This document shows, in pieces, positions 51,315 to 60,078 of a stretch of 64,000 nucleotides of DNA. Positions within the stretch are counted from its first letter, which is position 1, and each line of letters begins with the position of its first letter. The notes under the pieces were generated by a model. It was not told the origin of the DNA and did not search any database. It saw only the letters and a program-made list of their open reading frames with translations. The DNA comes from Pelagicoccus enzymogenes (lineage in GTDB: Bacteria > Verrucomicrobiota > Verrucomicrobiia > Opitutales > Opitutaceae), in the NCBI RefSeq assembly GCF_014803405.1, contig NZ_JACYFG010000004.1, forward strand, positions 1 through 64,000, given 5' to 3'. Position numbers and translations under genes: made by a program.

Positions 51315-53132
51315 ATGTCAGATTCCTCGGCTAGCGCCCAAATTGAAAGCAACCCGGCCAAGAGACGCGGTCTTGGCCTCGATCTTTTCCCGCTTAGGAA
51401 AACCGCTGCCGGATACAACAAAAAGGCCCTGTCGGGGGACCTGAAAGCCGCCCTCAACGTCGCCTTGCTGGCCTTTCCCCAAGGCATGGCCTACGCCGCC
51501 ATCGCGGGACTCCCGCTCCGCTACGGGATCTTCGGCTCCGTGGTCGCCACCGTGATCGGGGCCTTTTTCGCCGGATCCAAGTACATAACACTCGGCCCCA
51601 CCAACGCGACCTCGGTCATGGTCCTAAGCTCCTTCACCGCCCTCGGCATCGTGTCGGAACAAGAGGCGGTATCCAACCTTCCATTACTGATCCTGCTGGT
51701 TGGGATCGTGCTCCTGATCGGCTCGATCGTCCGGGTCGCCAGCCTCATCCAATACGTGTCGCGAACCGTCATCACTGGCTACATCACGGCAGCTGCTTCG
51801 CTTATCATCGCGAACCAGCTGCGAAAGACCTTGGGCTTCGACTTCACCCCCGCAGAAAAGGCGGGCGCCTCTACCTTCTTCCAAGTTATAGACCTGACCA
51901 TCCGCCATCTGGGCGAAGTCCGATGGTCGACCCTCGGGCTCAGCTTGGCAACCGCAGCGATTTTCATCGTTCTGGAAATGTTCTTCAAGCGCCTCCCCAG
52001 CGTAGCGGTCACTCTCGTACTCTCCTCCCTGCTCGCGTATTTTGGCAGCCAATACATCGAAGGATTCTCCGTCGACCTGCTTCCCGGACTCAATGCCAGC
52101 GAATGGGGGCTCACCCTGCCAAACAACATAAGCCAGGATAACATAAACTTGCTGCTGTCGCCCGCCATCGCGATCGCCCTGCTATGTACCCTCGAGGGCA
52201 ATTCGATCGGCAAGTCGCTGGCCGCCCGAGACGGGGCTCGCCTCAACGCCAACCAGGAGATGTTCTCCGCCGGCATGGCCAACCTGGGCTGCGCCCTCTT
52301 CTCCGGCATGGCTGCCTCCGGCTCCCTCACTCGCTCCCAGCTCAACGTGGGCTCCGGCGCCTTTACCCCCATCTCCGGACTCTACTCCGGCATCATTATG
52401 CTGGTGAGCGCCTACATCCTCGCCGGTTTCGTGCAGTACGTGCCCACCGCCGCCCTCGCCGTAGTCGTCATTTCCATCGGCATCTCCCTGCTCAACAAGC
52501 ATCAACTGAAAATCGTCACCAAGAGCACACGCTCCGACAGTATCACCTTCTACGTCACCTTCCTCACCGGTCTCCTCTTCGCCCTCGACTTCGCCATCTA
52601 CATCGGCACCTGCGTATCCATCGCCCTCTTCCTCAAGAAGGTCGCCAGCCCTGAAATCGTGGAAGTAGCCATCGACGATGAAACCGGGCAAATCGGGCAT
52701 TTGCGCGACAAGGTGCAGCGCTCGGACCCAGAGGTCTCCATCGTGCACGTGGAAGGGGAACTCTTCTTCGGCGCCGCCGAACTCTTCCGCGACCAAATGC
52801 GTCGCGTGGCCGACGACGTAAACCTCAAGGTAGTGGTCATGAAACTACGCAACGCCCACAACCTCGACGCTACCAGCTGCATGGCCTTGGAGGAGCTCAT
52901 CAAGTACATGAACGAGCGCGACCGCATCCTGCTCGTCAGCGAAGTCCGCCCCGACACCATGCGCATCTTCGAAAACTCCGGCATCATCAAGGTCATCAAT
53001 CCGATCAACCTCTTCGCCGACGAGGAAAGCAACCCCACGCTCTCCACCGCCAAAGCCCTCAAACGAGCGCGCCAAATCCTCGGCGGCCTCACGCCGAAGG
53101 TCTCCATCTACGCCAAGGACAAACGCAACTAA
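51315..53132 (+). CDS. SulP-family anion transporter with STAS domain
   Basis: The ATG at 51315 (MSDSSASAQIES) is preferred to 51267. The 605-residue protein has about eleven membrane helices, beginning with the SulP signature ALLAFPQGMAYAAIAGLPLR and GIFGSVVATVIGAFFAGSKY, then GPTNATSVMV. After the membrane part comes a STAS domain (VSIVHVEGELFFGAAELFRD, then MKLRNAHNLDATSCMALEEL). SulP proteins move sulfate, bicarbonate or dicarboxylates, usually with Na+ or H+. The substrate is not fixed by sequence. It is divergent from ispH and stands alone. Confidence 0.9.
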   Translation: MSDSSASAQIESNPAKRRGLGLDLFPLRKTAAGYNKKALSGDLKAALNVALLAFPQGMAYAAIAGLPLRYGIFGSVVATVIGAFFAGSKYITLGPTNATSVMVLSSFTALGIVSEQEAVSNLPLLILLVGIVLLIGSIVRVASLIQYVSRTVITGYITAAASLIIANQLRKTLGFDFTPAEKAGASTFFQVIDLTIRHLGEVRWSTLGLSLATAAIFIVLEMFFKRLPSVAVTLVLSSLLAYFGSQYIEGFSVDLLPGLNASEWGLTLPNNISQDNINLLLSPAIAIALLCTLEGNSIGKSLAARDGARLNANQEMFSAGMANLGCALFSGMAASGSLTRSQLNVGSGAFTPISGLYSGIIMLVSAYILAGFVQYVPTAALAVVVISIGISLLNKHQLKIVTKSTRSDSITFYVTFLTGLLFALDFAIYIGTCVSIALFLKKVASPEIVEVAIDDETGQIGHLRDKVQRSDPEVSIVHVEGELFFGAAELFRDQMRRVADDVNLKVVVMKLRNAHNLDATSCMALEELIKYMNERDRILLVSEVRPDTMRIFENSGIIKVINPINLFADEESNPTLSTAKALKRARQILGGLTPKVSIYAKDKRN

Positions 53133-53151
53133 GGGCAATCGGTTACAACAA

Positions 53152-53175
53152 GTGGGACGGCCGCTCCGCGGGCGT
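53152..53175. repeat. REP-like element, type 2
   Basis: GACGGCCGCTCCGCGGGCG is shared with 61957-61975 base for base, and nearly with 63930-63954. It lies in the convergent gap between the SulP and FetB-like genes. Confidence 0.65.
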
Positions 53176-53185
53176 ATCCCTCCCC

Positions 53186-53977
53186 CTACTTCAAGCGCTC
53201 CAGCCTCAGCCGCTGGCGTTCATCAAAGAGCTGCCCCTTGAGCAATCGGATCGCGACCGCCATGCCGAAACCGCAACCGCCCGCGATCATGAACCAGATC
53301 ACGATCTGATACTCTACCGCTTCCACCGGAGAGGCCCCCGCTAGAATTTGCCCCGTCATCATACCTGGTAAAGACACAATGCCAGCAGTCGCCATGGAGT
53401 TGATCACCGGCGTCATGCCCGATCGGATACAGTCCTTGGCATAGCCGCCAATTGCGTCTTGGGCTCCCTGCCCCAAAGCGAGCCGTTGTTCGATAACGTT
53501 TCGGTTCGCGTGGATAGCATCCGTCAGTCGATCCATCCCCAAGCTGATCGCGTTCATGGTATTGCTGATGATCATGCCTAGGATGGGAATCGCGTACTGG
53601 GGCGCGTACCACGGGTCAGCTTTCACGACCACCAGCAGACCGAAGAGCGAGATGGCAAACGAGGAAACAAACAAAGTCGAGGCTCCGAGCCTCCAGCTAC
53701 GCCAACCGGAGAGCTTGCGCTTCTGACGCGCTAGAATCTCTCGCGACGCCACCGCCAGCATGAGCGTAGCCATGATCGCAACCATCCAGAGCCGTCCTTC
53801 CTCGAAAAGGAAACGCAGCACGTAGCCCACCAAGGTGAGCTGGATCATCATGCGGGCGCCCGCTACGAGCAGGCTGCCCGAAATGCCTAGCCGCATCCCG
53901 CGAAACAAGGCAGCCAAAGCGACAAGGATTAAGGCCGCGAATCCAAGATCCCAATACGACAAGTCAATCGCGCTCAC
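53186..53977 (-). CDS. fetB: FetB-like (UPF0014) iron-export ABC permease
   Basis: The frame is open to 54253, but that part overlaps the ATPase gene. A GTG at 53977 overlaps the ATPase stop as GTGA and begins MSAIDLSYWDLGFAAL, giving the usual 263 residues. There are about seven TM helices (LILVALAALFRGMRLGI, LWMVAIMATLMLAVASREIL, STLFVSSFAISLFGLLVVV). The family block IPILGMIISNTMNAISLGMD and GMTPVINSMATAGIVSLPGM are present. Homologues pair with FetA to export excess iron. Confidence 0.85.
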   Translation of the reverse strand: MSAIDLSYWDLGFAALILVALAALFRGMRLGISGSLLVAGARMMIQLTLVGYVLRFLFEEGRLWMVAIMATLMLAVASREILARQKRKLSGWRSWRLGASTLFVSSFAISLFGLLVVVKADPWYAPQYAIPILGMIISNTMNAISLGMDRLTDAIHANRNVIEQRLALGQGAQDAIGGYAKDCIRSGMTPVINSMATAGIVSLPGMMTGQILAGASPVEAVEYQIVIWFMIAGGCGFGMAVAIRLLKGQLFDERQRLRLERLK

Positions 53978-54570
53978 CCTAGCACCTCCTGCAAACGACG
54001 CCCTTGCATGCGCAAACGGCGGCCCCCCACTCGGGCTGCTTGAGAGTGATCGTGGGTTACCCAAAGGGCGCAGGCATTCGTCGACTTGATGTATTCGAGC
54101 AGCAAGTCTTCTACCGCTTGCGAGCTCGCAGCATCGAGGTTGGAAGTCGGCTCGTCCAACAGGAGCACTCGGGGCTGCCGGTCGAGCATGCGCAATAAGC
54201 CAAGACGCTGCCGCTCTCCCATCGACAGTCGCGTCACCTCCCAGCCCAAGCAATCCGCGGCCAAGGCTAGCCGCTGCAAGCGCTCCGCAGGTACAGGTTC
54301 AAGGAAATGAGCCCCAACCGTATCCTCCCACCACAAGGCCTCTGCAGAGAGAAAGCTGACCGAGCGCCGCCACTGCGTAGGCGAAATATCACTACAGGCT
54401 ACGCCATCGAGATAAACCTCGCCAGCGTGCGGGATCAGATCCGCTATCGCACGCAGCAACAAAGACTTCCCCGTCCCTGAAGCCCCTTCGACACACAAAA
54501 CTTCACCCGTTTTCACCTGCAAGGAAACCGGTTCCCAATCCAGAAAAGCGAGTCCCTCTACTTTCAGCAT
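53974..54570 (-). CDS. fetA: FetA-like ABC ATPase
   Basis: The 198-residue ATPase has Walker A (EGASGTGKSLLLRAIADL), the signature LSMGERQRLGLLRML, Walker B (RVLLLDEPTSNLD) and the switch His (WVTHDHSQAARV). It is short, as in FetA/YbbL proteins. Its stop overlaps the permease start by 4 bases, so the two are translationally coupled. Confidence 0.87.
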   Translation of the reverse strand: MLKVEGLAFLDWEPVSLQVKTGEVLCVEGASGTGKSLLLRAIADLIPHAGEVYLDGVACSDISPTQWRRSVSFLSAEALWWEDTVGAHFLEPVPAERLQRLALAADCLGWEVTRLSMGERQRLGLLRMLDRQPRVLLLDEPTSNLDAASSQAVEDLLLEYIKSTNACALWVTHDHSQAARVGGRRLRMQGRRLQEVLG

Positions 54571-54665
54571 TCCCCGACCCTAGCGCGGAGTTTCAGGTCG
54601 CGTAAACATTCCCGTCGCAAAAATTCGCCCTTCACTCTTCAGCCTTCTCCCCCCACTCTACCCTA

Positions 54666-55715
54666 ATGCCAACACGCATCGCACTCGTCGGCGCCAACTA
54701 CGGGGCCACCCTTGCATCCGGTTTCGCCGACCTAGAGAACGCGGAGATCGCAGCTATCGCGGATCCCGATCAACACATCCGCGAGGAAGCAGCCGGCAAG
54801 CTCGGCGTCGCCCAGGACTCGCTCTTCGACTCGCTTGACGATCTGCTTCTAAGCGTCGAAGTCGAAGCGGTACTGGTCGCCAGTCCCACGCACTTGCACG
54901 AGCGTCACGCGGGAGCCGCCCTCGACCGCGGCCTGCACGTGCTTTGCGCCTCGCCCGTGGGCGTCAGGGGAAGCGAAGTCTCGCACATCGTGACCTCCGC
55001 TGGCCTCGTCGGAAAGATTTTCATGTGGGCTAATCCCCTTCGATTCGACCCGCGTGTATCCATATCTCAAGCACTGGTCGAAGCGGGGGAAGTCGGCGAG
55101 CCGACGCAAGGCTTCGCCAGTATCCAGATTGCGGATTGGCCGCATGCCTCCGATTCCTGGAGGCTGGAGCGTGACCTCGGCGGCGGAGCCCTGCTGGAGG
55201 TTGGAGCCCAAACGCTGGACGCCGTTTGGTTCGCCATGGGAGCGCCCGATCCCATGGAAGCCATGGCATCTCGCTTCAGCGCCTTCTCCGACAAGCACGG
55301 CGGCGATCTCGAGCACCCGGCGGAAGACTGCCTGAGCGGCCTCGTTCGCTTCAAGAACGGAGCCTGCCTGCAAATAACCGCCCAACTCAACGCTTCCCTC
55401 CCCGCTGGCGAACGCGCTCAAACGATGAGCATGCTAGCAACCCGCGGAGCCATCGACATCGCCAATGGCCAGCGACGCGACTCGGAGGGCACAGCCTACG
55501 ACTTCGCCAATTCCTCCTGCTCCAGTTCCCAGCTTCGAGCGCTCGCCGTGTCATTCCTGCAAGCTGTCGAAACGGGCGAAGACCCGGCAGCCAACGGCAA
55601 GCAAGCCCTTGCCTTCCACAAGATGGTAGATGCCTTGCTTGAATCCGCACGGGAAAAGCAGGCCGTGTCCATCAAGGTGGAACGCAGCTTGGACGACCTA
55701 TTTGGCGGACTCTGA
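54666..55715 (+). CDS. Gfo/Idh/MocA-family protein lacking the EKP motif
   Basis: The 349-residue protein has an N-terminal Rossmann fold (ALVGANYGATLASGFADL, then IAAIADPD) and an Idh/MocA C-terminal domain (DSWRLERDLGGGALLEVGAQ, TLDAVWFAMG). Where active enzymes read C-E-K-P, this one reads VLCASPVG, so the conserved lysine and glutamate are gone. The dinucleotide loop is G-A-N-Y-G-A rather than G-x-G-x-x-G. It may be a non-catalytic or repurposed member. It is divergent from fetA across about 95 bases and has no clear operon partner. Confidence 0.85.
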   Translation: MPTRIALVGANYGATLASGFADLENAEIAAIADPDQHIREEAAGKLGVAQDSLFDSLDDLLLSVEVEAVLVASPTHLHERHAGAALDRGLHVLCASPVGVRGSEVSHIVTSAGLVGKIFMWANPLRFDPRVSISQALVEAGEVGEPTQGFASIQIADWPHASDSWRLERDLGGGALLEVGAQTLDAVWFAMGAPDPMEAMASRFSAFSDKHGGDLEHPAEDCLSGLVRFKNGACLQITAQLNASLPAGERAQTMSMLATRGAIDIANGQRRDSEGTAYDFANSSCSSSQLRALAVSFLQAVETGEDPAANGKQALAFHKMVDALLESAREKQAVSIKVERSLDDLFGGL

Positions 55716-55833
55716 ACGTCTGCGCAATCAAGCGCGTCAATCTACGTATCCGTTTAGGGAAAGCCGACGCCTCGTCGAACTCGCCTGAAGTGCCCTCCAG
55801 CACACTGGTGTTTGGCTCAACCTCAGCATTTTC

Positions 55834-56562
55834 ATGAAACCGTTTCTCGCCAAGCTTCTCATCGCTCTCTCGCTCAGTTTCGCAGCGGGCGCCACCGTGG
55901 TCGCCGACCGCGAGATGGCGAAAGTCAAGGACATCGAGATCGTCGAGAAAACGGACGTGCGCTTCCCCGGAACCATGCGAGCCATCGGAGTGAGAGAGGG
56001 CACCGTTTCACTTGTCGTATCCGTGGATGCGAACGGGGAAATCCAAGATACCTTCATCCTGGAAAGCACCCGCAACGCCTTCACCAAGTCCGCCCTGAAA
56101 TCCCTTTCCGAATGGACGTTCTCCCCGGCGACCTACAACGACGCGCCCATCGCCTCCTCCCTGCGCATCGACCTCAACTTCCAAGTCGACCGCCGCCTCG
56201 CCTGGCAAACCATCCAGGCGCCGGGACCTGCCGACGTGACCCGCAGCAGCACCGAAGAACGCCCCGTCACCAAGGCCCAGTTCGAGGAGCTCGACTCCAT
56301 TCCGCTGCCGATCGAAATGACCGAGCCGACAGCGAAGGTGGACGGAATCGCCACCGTGGAATTCTACATCGACGAGCTAGGGCACGTTCGATGCCCGCGC
56401 ATCGTCGCCGGTAGCAGCTTAGCCTTCGGACGCAGCCTTCTCGACACCGTGTCGAAGTGGAAATTCGAGCCGCCGCTCGCGGCCGGCAACCGCACCAATA
56501 CCATGGTCCGCCAAACGCTCTCCCTGCGCAACGGAACATTCGCTTCCGCCGATACCCACTGA
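55834..56562 (+). CDS. Exported protein with two TonB C-terminal-like domains
   Basis: The 242-residue protein has a signal peptide (FLAKLLIALSLSFAAGATVV) and two TonB_C-like units: residues about 40-115 (GTVSLVVSVDANGEIQDTFI, then ALKSLSEWTFSPATYND) and about 160-235 (GIATVEFYIDELGHVRCPRI, then LLDTVSKWKFEPPLAAG). There is no TM anchor or proline-rich span, so it is not a working TonB. Similar stand-alone domains occur in verrucomicrobial exported proteins of unknown role. It converges on the sigma-factor gene with a 20-base gap. Confidence 0.75.
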   Translation: MKPFLAKLLIALSLSFAAGATVVADREMAKVKDIEIVEKTDVRFPGTMRAIGVREGTVSLVVSVDANGEIQDTFILESTRNAFTKSALKSLSEWTFSPATYNDAPIASSLRIDLNFQVDRRLAWQTIQAPGPADVTRSSTEERPVTKAQFEELDSIPLPIEMTEPTAKVDGIATVEFYIDELGHVRCPRIVAGSSLAFGRSLLDTVSKWKFEPPLAAGNRTNTMVRQTLSLRNGTFASADTH

Positions 56563-56582
56563 TCCTCGCTTCGGAAGGTCTT

Positions 56583-57206
56583 CTACTCTTCCTCTCCCCA
56601 AATGTCGCCCGAGGGACCGATCTTGCTGCACAAGATTGCCTTGAGGGCCTTGCGAGCCCGGTAGAGGCGCGTCTCCACCCCCTTGACGGAGCAGCCCACA
56701 ACTTCGCCGATCTCCTTGTAGCTCAAACCTTCGTACTGGTAGAGCAGCAGGGTGACCCGCAGGTCGTGCGGCAGCTTGTTGATCGCGTCCTTCACGATCT
56801 CGATGCGCTCCCGCCTCAAAGCCTCCTCGTCAGGAGCCGCCCCTTCGCCCGTATTGGCAAGCGGATGCACATCGCGATCCGCCTTGCTCATGTCATCCGT
56901 CAAACTGTCTTTGCCAAAAGCCGGGTGCCGCCGGCGCCAGCGTTCGAAATTCTTGCAGAGGTTCGAGAGCGAGGTGAAGGCCCAAGCGGAAAACTTGGTT
57001 CCCTCCTTGAAGCGATCCCGGTTCTTGTACACCCGAACAAATAGCTCCTCCACCAAATCGCGCGCGTCCTCCTCGCTCTGCACGTAACGGTAGGCGAAAC
57101 TGAGAAACGGGCGCTGCCATCGGACCATGAGCTCATTCAACGCTGTATCGCGCCCCCGGCGCAGCGCTTCAAGCAACGCGAGGTCAGTCTCGTTATCGGA
57201 TGGCAT
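56583..57206 (-). CDS. ECF-family RNA polymerase sigma factor
   Basis: The 207-residue protein has sigma region 2 (LNELMVRWQRPFLSFAYRYV, EEDARDLVEELFVRVYKNRD, FSAWAFTSLSNLCKNF) and region 4 (LPHDLRVTLLLYQYEGLSYK, EIGEVVGCSVKGVETRLYRA). The linker is long and acidic. The two genes upstream on the same strand encode a membrane protein and a Spy-like periplasmic protein, suggesting control by an envelope signal. Confidence 0.92.
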   Translation of the reverse strand: MPSDNETDLALLEALRRGRDTALNELMVRWQRPFLSFAYRYVQSEEDARDLVEELFVRVYKNRDRFKEGTKFSAWAFTSLSNLCKNFERWRRRHPAFGKDSLTDDMSKADRDVHPLANTGEGAAPDEEALRRERIEIVKDAINKLPHDLRVTLLLYQYEGLSYKEIGEVVGCSVKGVETRLYRARKALKAILCSKIGPSGDIWGEEE

Positions 57207-57307
57207 TAAGGGGGATCAGAAAAAGGGGCTAGATTCCCATTGGGGGAATTGGGGCGGAGGATTGTTGCAAATACCTAGAATTGCTATCCTCTGGGACGAG
57301 GGTTGGT

Positions 57308-57745
57308 CTAGTTTATTCTGTTTTGAACGATGGAAAAGTAGCGTTTGCGCTGATCCACGTTCATCACGTCACTCACCGAGGCAATCAAGTCGCTCGTAGA
57401 CTTCACGCAGGCCTCGTCCAACTTCCGCTTCGCTTCCATGTAGTTGCGAATTTCCAGGTAGTCGACGTAACCGCTGGTGACTCGTTCCGCCTCTAGCTCC
57501 GCCAGCAAAAGCTCCAAGTCCCGCACCTTGCGGGACAGCATGCGGATCTCCCGCTCACGGTCCACGTGCAAGCGGGTGATGCTAGCGAATTGTTCTTCCG
57601 ACAAGTCCAACTCCGACCGCAGCCACTCCATCTCGCACTCCGCGTCCACCGAAAGGCAAACCGGCGCGAAAGCGTTCACGTAACTCAAGTGCGCCACAAT
57701 CCCGCAGGCCAAGCCGACCACTATCACTGAAATCGATTTCCACAT
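57308..57745 (-). CDS. Spy/CpxP-like periplasmic helical protein
   Basis: The 145-residue protein has one N-terminal TM helix (ISVIVVGLACGIVAHLSYV) and then long helices with the Spy-type arrangement: WLRSELDLSEEQFASITRLH, VDREREIRMLSRKVRDLELL and MNVDQRKRYFSIVQ. Heavy-metal sensors and RsbX-like antisigma helpers share this form. It lies 9 bases after the membrane protein gene and 101 bases before the sigma gene. Confidence 0.7.
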   Translation of the reverse strand: MWKSISVIVVGLACGIVAHLSYVNAFAPVCLSVDAECEMEWLRSELDLSEEQFASITRLHVDREREIRMLSRKVRDLELLLAELEAERVTSGYVDYLEIRNYMEAKRKLDEACVKSTSDLIASVSDVMNVDQRKRYFSIVQNRIN

Positions 57746-57754
57746 GGCCGGAGA

Positions 57755-58084
57755 CTACTTGAAGAGGTAAGTGTCCTTGATCAGCGGGTCGATGACCTGC
57801 TTGTAGCTTTCCGCAAGCTGCTCGCCGCGCTCCACCTGCTGCTGGGCCACCCGAAGCTCCGCCAAAAGCAAGCCTCCTAAAACGCAGGCCACCACGAAGG
57901 CGGCAGCGTAGACCGGGCGGTTGAGAATAGACTGCACCAGACGGAAGAAGTTCGGCAAGGCGGCTGGTTCGAGGTCCTCGTTCGCCACCCGCGCCCAAAC
58001 GCGAGCGTTGAGACGGGGATGCTCGATCTCCACATCCTGCCACAGCTCCAAGGCCTGGTCTAACTCTTCTGACTTACGGTCCAT
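57755..58084 (-). CDS. Small single-TM protein, candidate anti-sigma factor
   Basis: The 109-residue protein has a cytoplasmic N-terminal half (LDQALELWQDVEIEHPRLNA, RVWARVANEDLE), one TM helix (VYAAAFVVACVLGGLLLAEL) and a short periplasmic helix. The layout fits a membrane anti-sigma factor, but there is no zinc-binding H-x3-C-x2-C motif. Its gene comes first in a run with the Spy-like and ECF sigma genes. Confidence 0.5.
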   Translation of the reverse strand: MDRKSEELDQALELWQDVEIEHPRLNARVWARVANEDLEPAALPNFFRLVQSILNRPVYAAAFVVACVLGGLLLAELRVAQQQVERGEQLAESYKQVIDPLIKDTYLFK

Positions 58085-58356
58085 TTACGCGATCTTTGAT
58101 GCTCTCAGTTCAGTTTCGTTCGAAACGATTCCGGGCACGCCAAAAAACGATTCGATAAAAACCTTACGTAGCACAACACCCAAGCTCCAGCTCTCACTTC
58201 ACGAAAAAATACGGATTCGCGAAGATGCTGGAAAATCGCAGAATATCAGAGCTGTCGTCCTCCGCTGCGCCCCCAAATGGGGGGAACCGGTGAATGTCTC
58301 GCCTCCCAGCCTCGGTACCCTCGGTCCGCATTGCGAGAGCTGCACCCTATCGACGA

Positions 58357-58596
58357 CTAGTTGCAGCCGCAGCCGCCACCGCCGACTCCCTCTCCCCCCG
58401 TGGACGCCTCCCGGGAAAAGGTCACGTGGGCCGTCATGACGCCCTCCAACTCGTCGCGGTCGGAACGCATGCCATACTCGGCCAAGTTACCTTTTTGCCA
58501 CGCTTCCACCGACTGGCAGCCTGACATGAGCAGCGCTCCCAAAGACACGCCAACAAGCACGAACACCCGGACAGCCCCCGCTTGACCCTTTTTCAT
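58357..58596 (-). CDS. DUF4266 lipoprotein with a GGGGCGCN tail
   Basis: The 79-residue lipoprotein (lipobox LLMSGC) has the family pattern: W-x-K-G-x-L-A after the lipid Cys (EAWQKGNLAEYGM), R-D-E-L, then HVTFSREASTGGEGVGGGG and the terminal CGCN. Its start codon overlaps the TlpA stop as ATGA. DUF4266 proteins are known to co-occur with DUF3570, ApbE and thioredoxin genes, as here. The invariant glycine-rich C-x-C end looks like a metal or redox ligand, or a modification site. The function is not established. Confidence 0.85.
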   Translation of the reverse strand: MKKGQAGAVRVFVLVGVSLGALLMSGCQSVEAWQKGNLAEYGMRSDRDELEGVMTAHVTFSREASTGGEGVGGGGCGCN

Positions 58597-59105
58597 CGCT
58601 CCACCTCCCGCAAGAGATCGGCGATCTCGCTCTCCAGCTTTTTCGCCGTTTCCTCTCCTCGCCAGCCATAGTGCACCGAGCGGATCACCCCTTTGGCATC
58701 TACCAAAAAGGAAGTCGGCATGACCTCCACTTCCGCGTCAGCTACCAGCGATTGCTTATGATCCCATACGACCGAAAAGCTTGGCCCGGCGCGATCCAGA
58801 AACCGCTGCATCGCCTTCTCGCTGGAGTCCACGCTCACCGCTATTACTTGGAAGCCAGCGTCTTTGTTTTCCTGATACAAACGCTCCATCTCCGGAAACG
58901 AGGCCTTGCAAGGCGCACACCAGGACGCCCAAAAGTCCACATAGCTTACCTTTCCCTCCAGCTCGGGAATCTCTCCCTGCAAATCGAAATCTGCCAGGTC
59001 CGGCAACTGCTGCCCCTTCTCCCAAGCAGCGAAGCAAGCTGCCGCAGCAATGAACGAGGAGAAAAAGAACGCTCCCAAAAGTCTAAGACTGTACAACGTA
59101 TTCAT
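58593..59105 (-). CDS. TlpA-like thioredoxin, exported
   Basis: The ATG at 59105 starts a signal peptide (SLRLLGAFFFSSFIAAAACF). The 170-residue protein has the active site YVDFWASWCAPCKASFPEME, the AhpC/TlpA core and cis-Pro in VMPTSFLVDAKG. It should act as a periplasmic disulfide reductase, perhaps keeping the C-x-C tail of the DUF4266 lipoprotein or apo-partner cysteines reduced. It overlaps the ApbE gene by 23 bases and the DUF4266 gene by 4. Confidence 0.9.
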   Translation of the reverse strand: MNTLYSLRLLGAFFFSSFIAAAACFAAWEKGQQLPDLADFDLQGEIPELEGKVSYVDFWASWCAPCKASFPEMERLYQENKDAGFQVIAVSVDSSEKAMQRFLDRAGPSFSVVWDHKQSLVADAEVEVMPTSFLVDAKGVIRSVHYGWRGEETAKKLESEIADLLREVER

Positions 59106-60078
59106 AAAATCGTGATGTTTGATAGTTCGAGTGTTCCGAGACGAAACAGGCCTCGGCTCCAAAGTTCGCTTCCATCAGTTCCGCTCCCCTTTCCGGCCCC
59201 GCCACAAACGCAGCCGTAGAAAGCACTCCCGCCTCCAAGCAGGAGCGAGCCACCACCGAAACAGCCAAAAGGCCGTTCGCAACCGGATAGCCCGTGGAAA
59301 GATCGATGATGTGACCATAGCGCTTTCCCCCGAGCACGAAATTTCGATGGTAGTCGCCCGAGGTCGCAACCCCGCCTCCTTGCAGCAGGGCCAGTCCGGT
59401 CCAGGTCGTTCCCGGACGAGTCGGATCTTCCAGTCCGATATGCCACGCGGGCGAATCCGGTGGCGTACCCAAAACATGGATATCCTGTCCAAAATCGACC
59501 AAGCAATTTCCAATTCCGTACTCCACCGCAAGGCCCGCCACCTTGTCCACCGCGTATTCCTTGCCAAATCCGCCGAAGTCTAGGCACATTCCCTTTTCGG
59601 GCAGGAAAACTTCACCCGGACGCCGCTGCACCTTCTGCCAACCGACCAACGACTTGGCTACGGAAATTTCCTCCGGACTGGGCAATTCCGATCGTTTGCG
59701 GCGATAATCCCACAACCCGATCAAAGGCATTCCCGACGGATCGAGTTGCCCGTGGGTCATGAAATTCAAGTCGTCGCACAGGGCTAGCAGATGCTCGAAA
59801 TCCTCATCGACCTGCACCCAATCTTCGCCCGCCTTGCGATTCACCTCCGAAAGCAAGCTCGTATCCAAAAACCGAGAATACTTGCCCTCGAAAACGCCGA
59901 CCCATTCAACCGCTGCGTCGGAGAAGGCAATCGCCCTAGGACGATCTTCTAGGGCGAACAAGACCGAACACGCCGTCCCCAAGGCTTGGAACTGCAAACG
60001 ATAGAGCCGCCGCCCCTCGTCGAAAGAAAGGCGGCTATCGATACACTTTCGGTACGCCTGGTCGCTCGCTAAAACCAC
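59083..60078 (-). CDS. apbE: ApbE-like FAD:protein FMN transferase
   Basis: ApbE proteins attach FMN to Thr or Ser of exported redox proteins. The 331-residue protein has the family blocks: FQALGTACSVLF, KYSRFLDTSLLSEVN, LDPSGMPLIGLWDY, LDFGGFGKEYAVDKV, NCLVDFGQDIHVLG, GVATSGDYHRNF and HIIDLSTGYP. There is no clear signal peptide at 60078, so either the start is misplaced or it acts in the cytoplasm. Its 5' end overlaps DUF3570 by 10 bases. No protein with a plain FMN-target motif is encoded next to it, which leaves DUF3570 or DUF4266 as possible partners. Confidence 0.88.
   Translation of the reverse strand: MVLASDQAYRKCIDSRLSFDEGRRLYRLQFQALGTACSVLFALEDRPRAIAFSDAAVEWVGVFEGKYSRFLDTSLLSEVNRKAGEDWVQVDEDFEHLLALCDDLNFMTHGQLDPSGMPLIGLWDYRRKRSELPSPEEISVAKSLVGWQKVQRRPGEVFLPEKGMCLDFGGFGKEYAVDKVAGLAVEYGIGNCLVDFGQDIHVLGTPPDSPAWHIGLEDPTRPGTTWTGLALLQGGGVATSGDYHRNFVLGGKRYGHIIDLSTGYPVANGLLAVSVVARSCLEAGVLSTAAFVAGPERGAELMEANFGAEACFVSEHSNYQTSRFYEYVVQS

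Noticed and set aside
53978-54253. N-terminal extension of the FetB-like frame
   Set aside because: It lies inside the FetA-like ATPase gene in another frame; the GTG at 53977 gives the normal protein.
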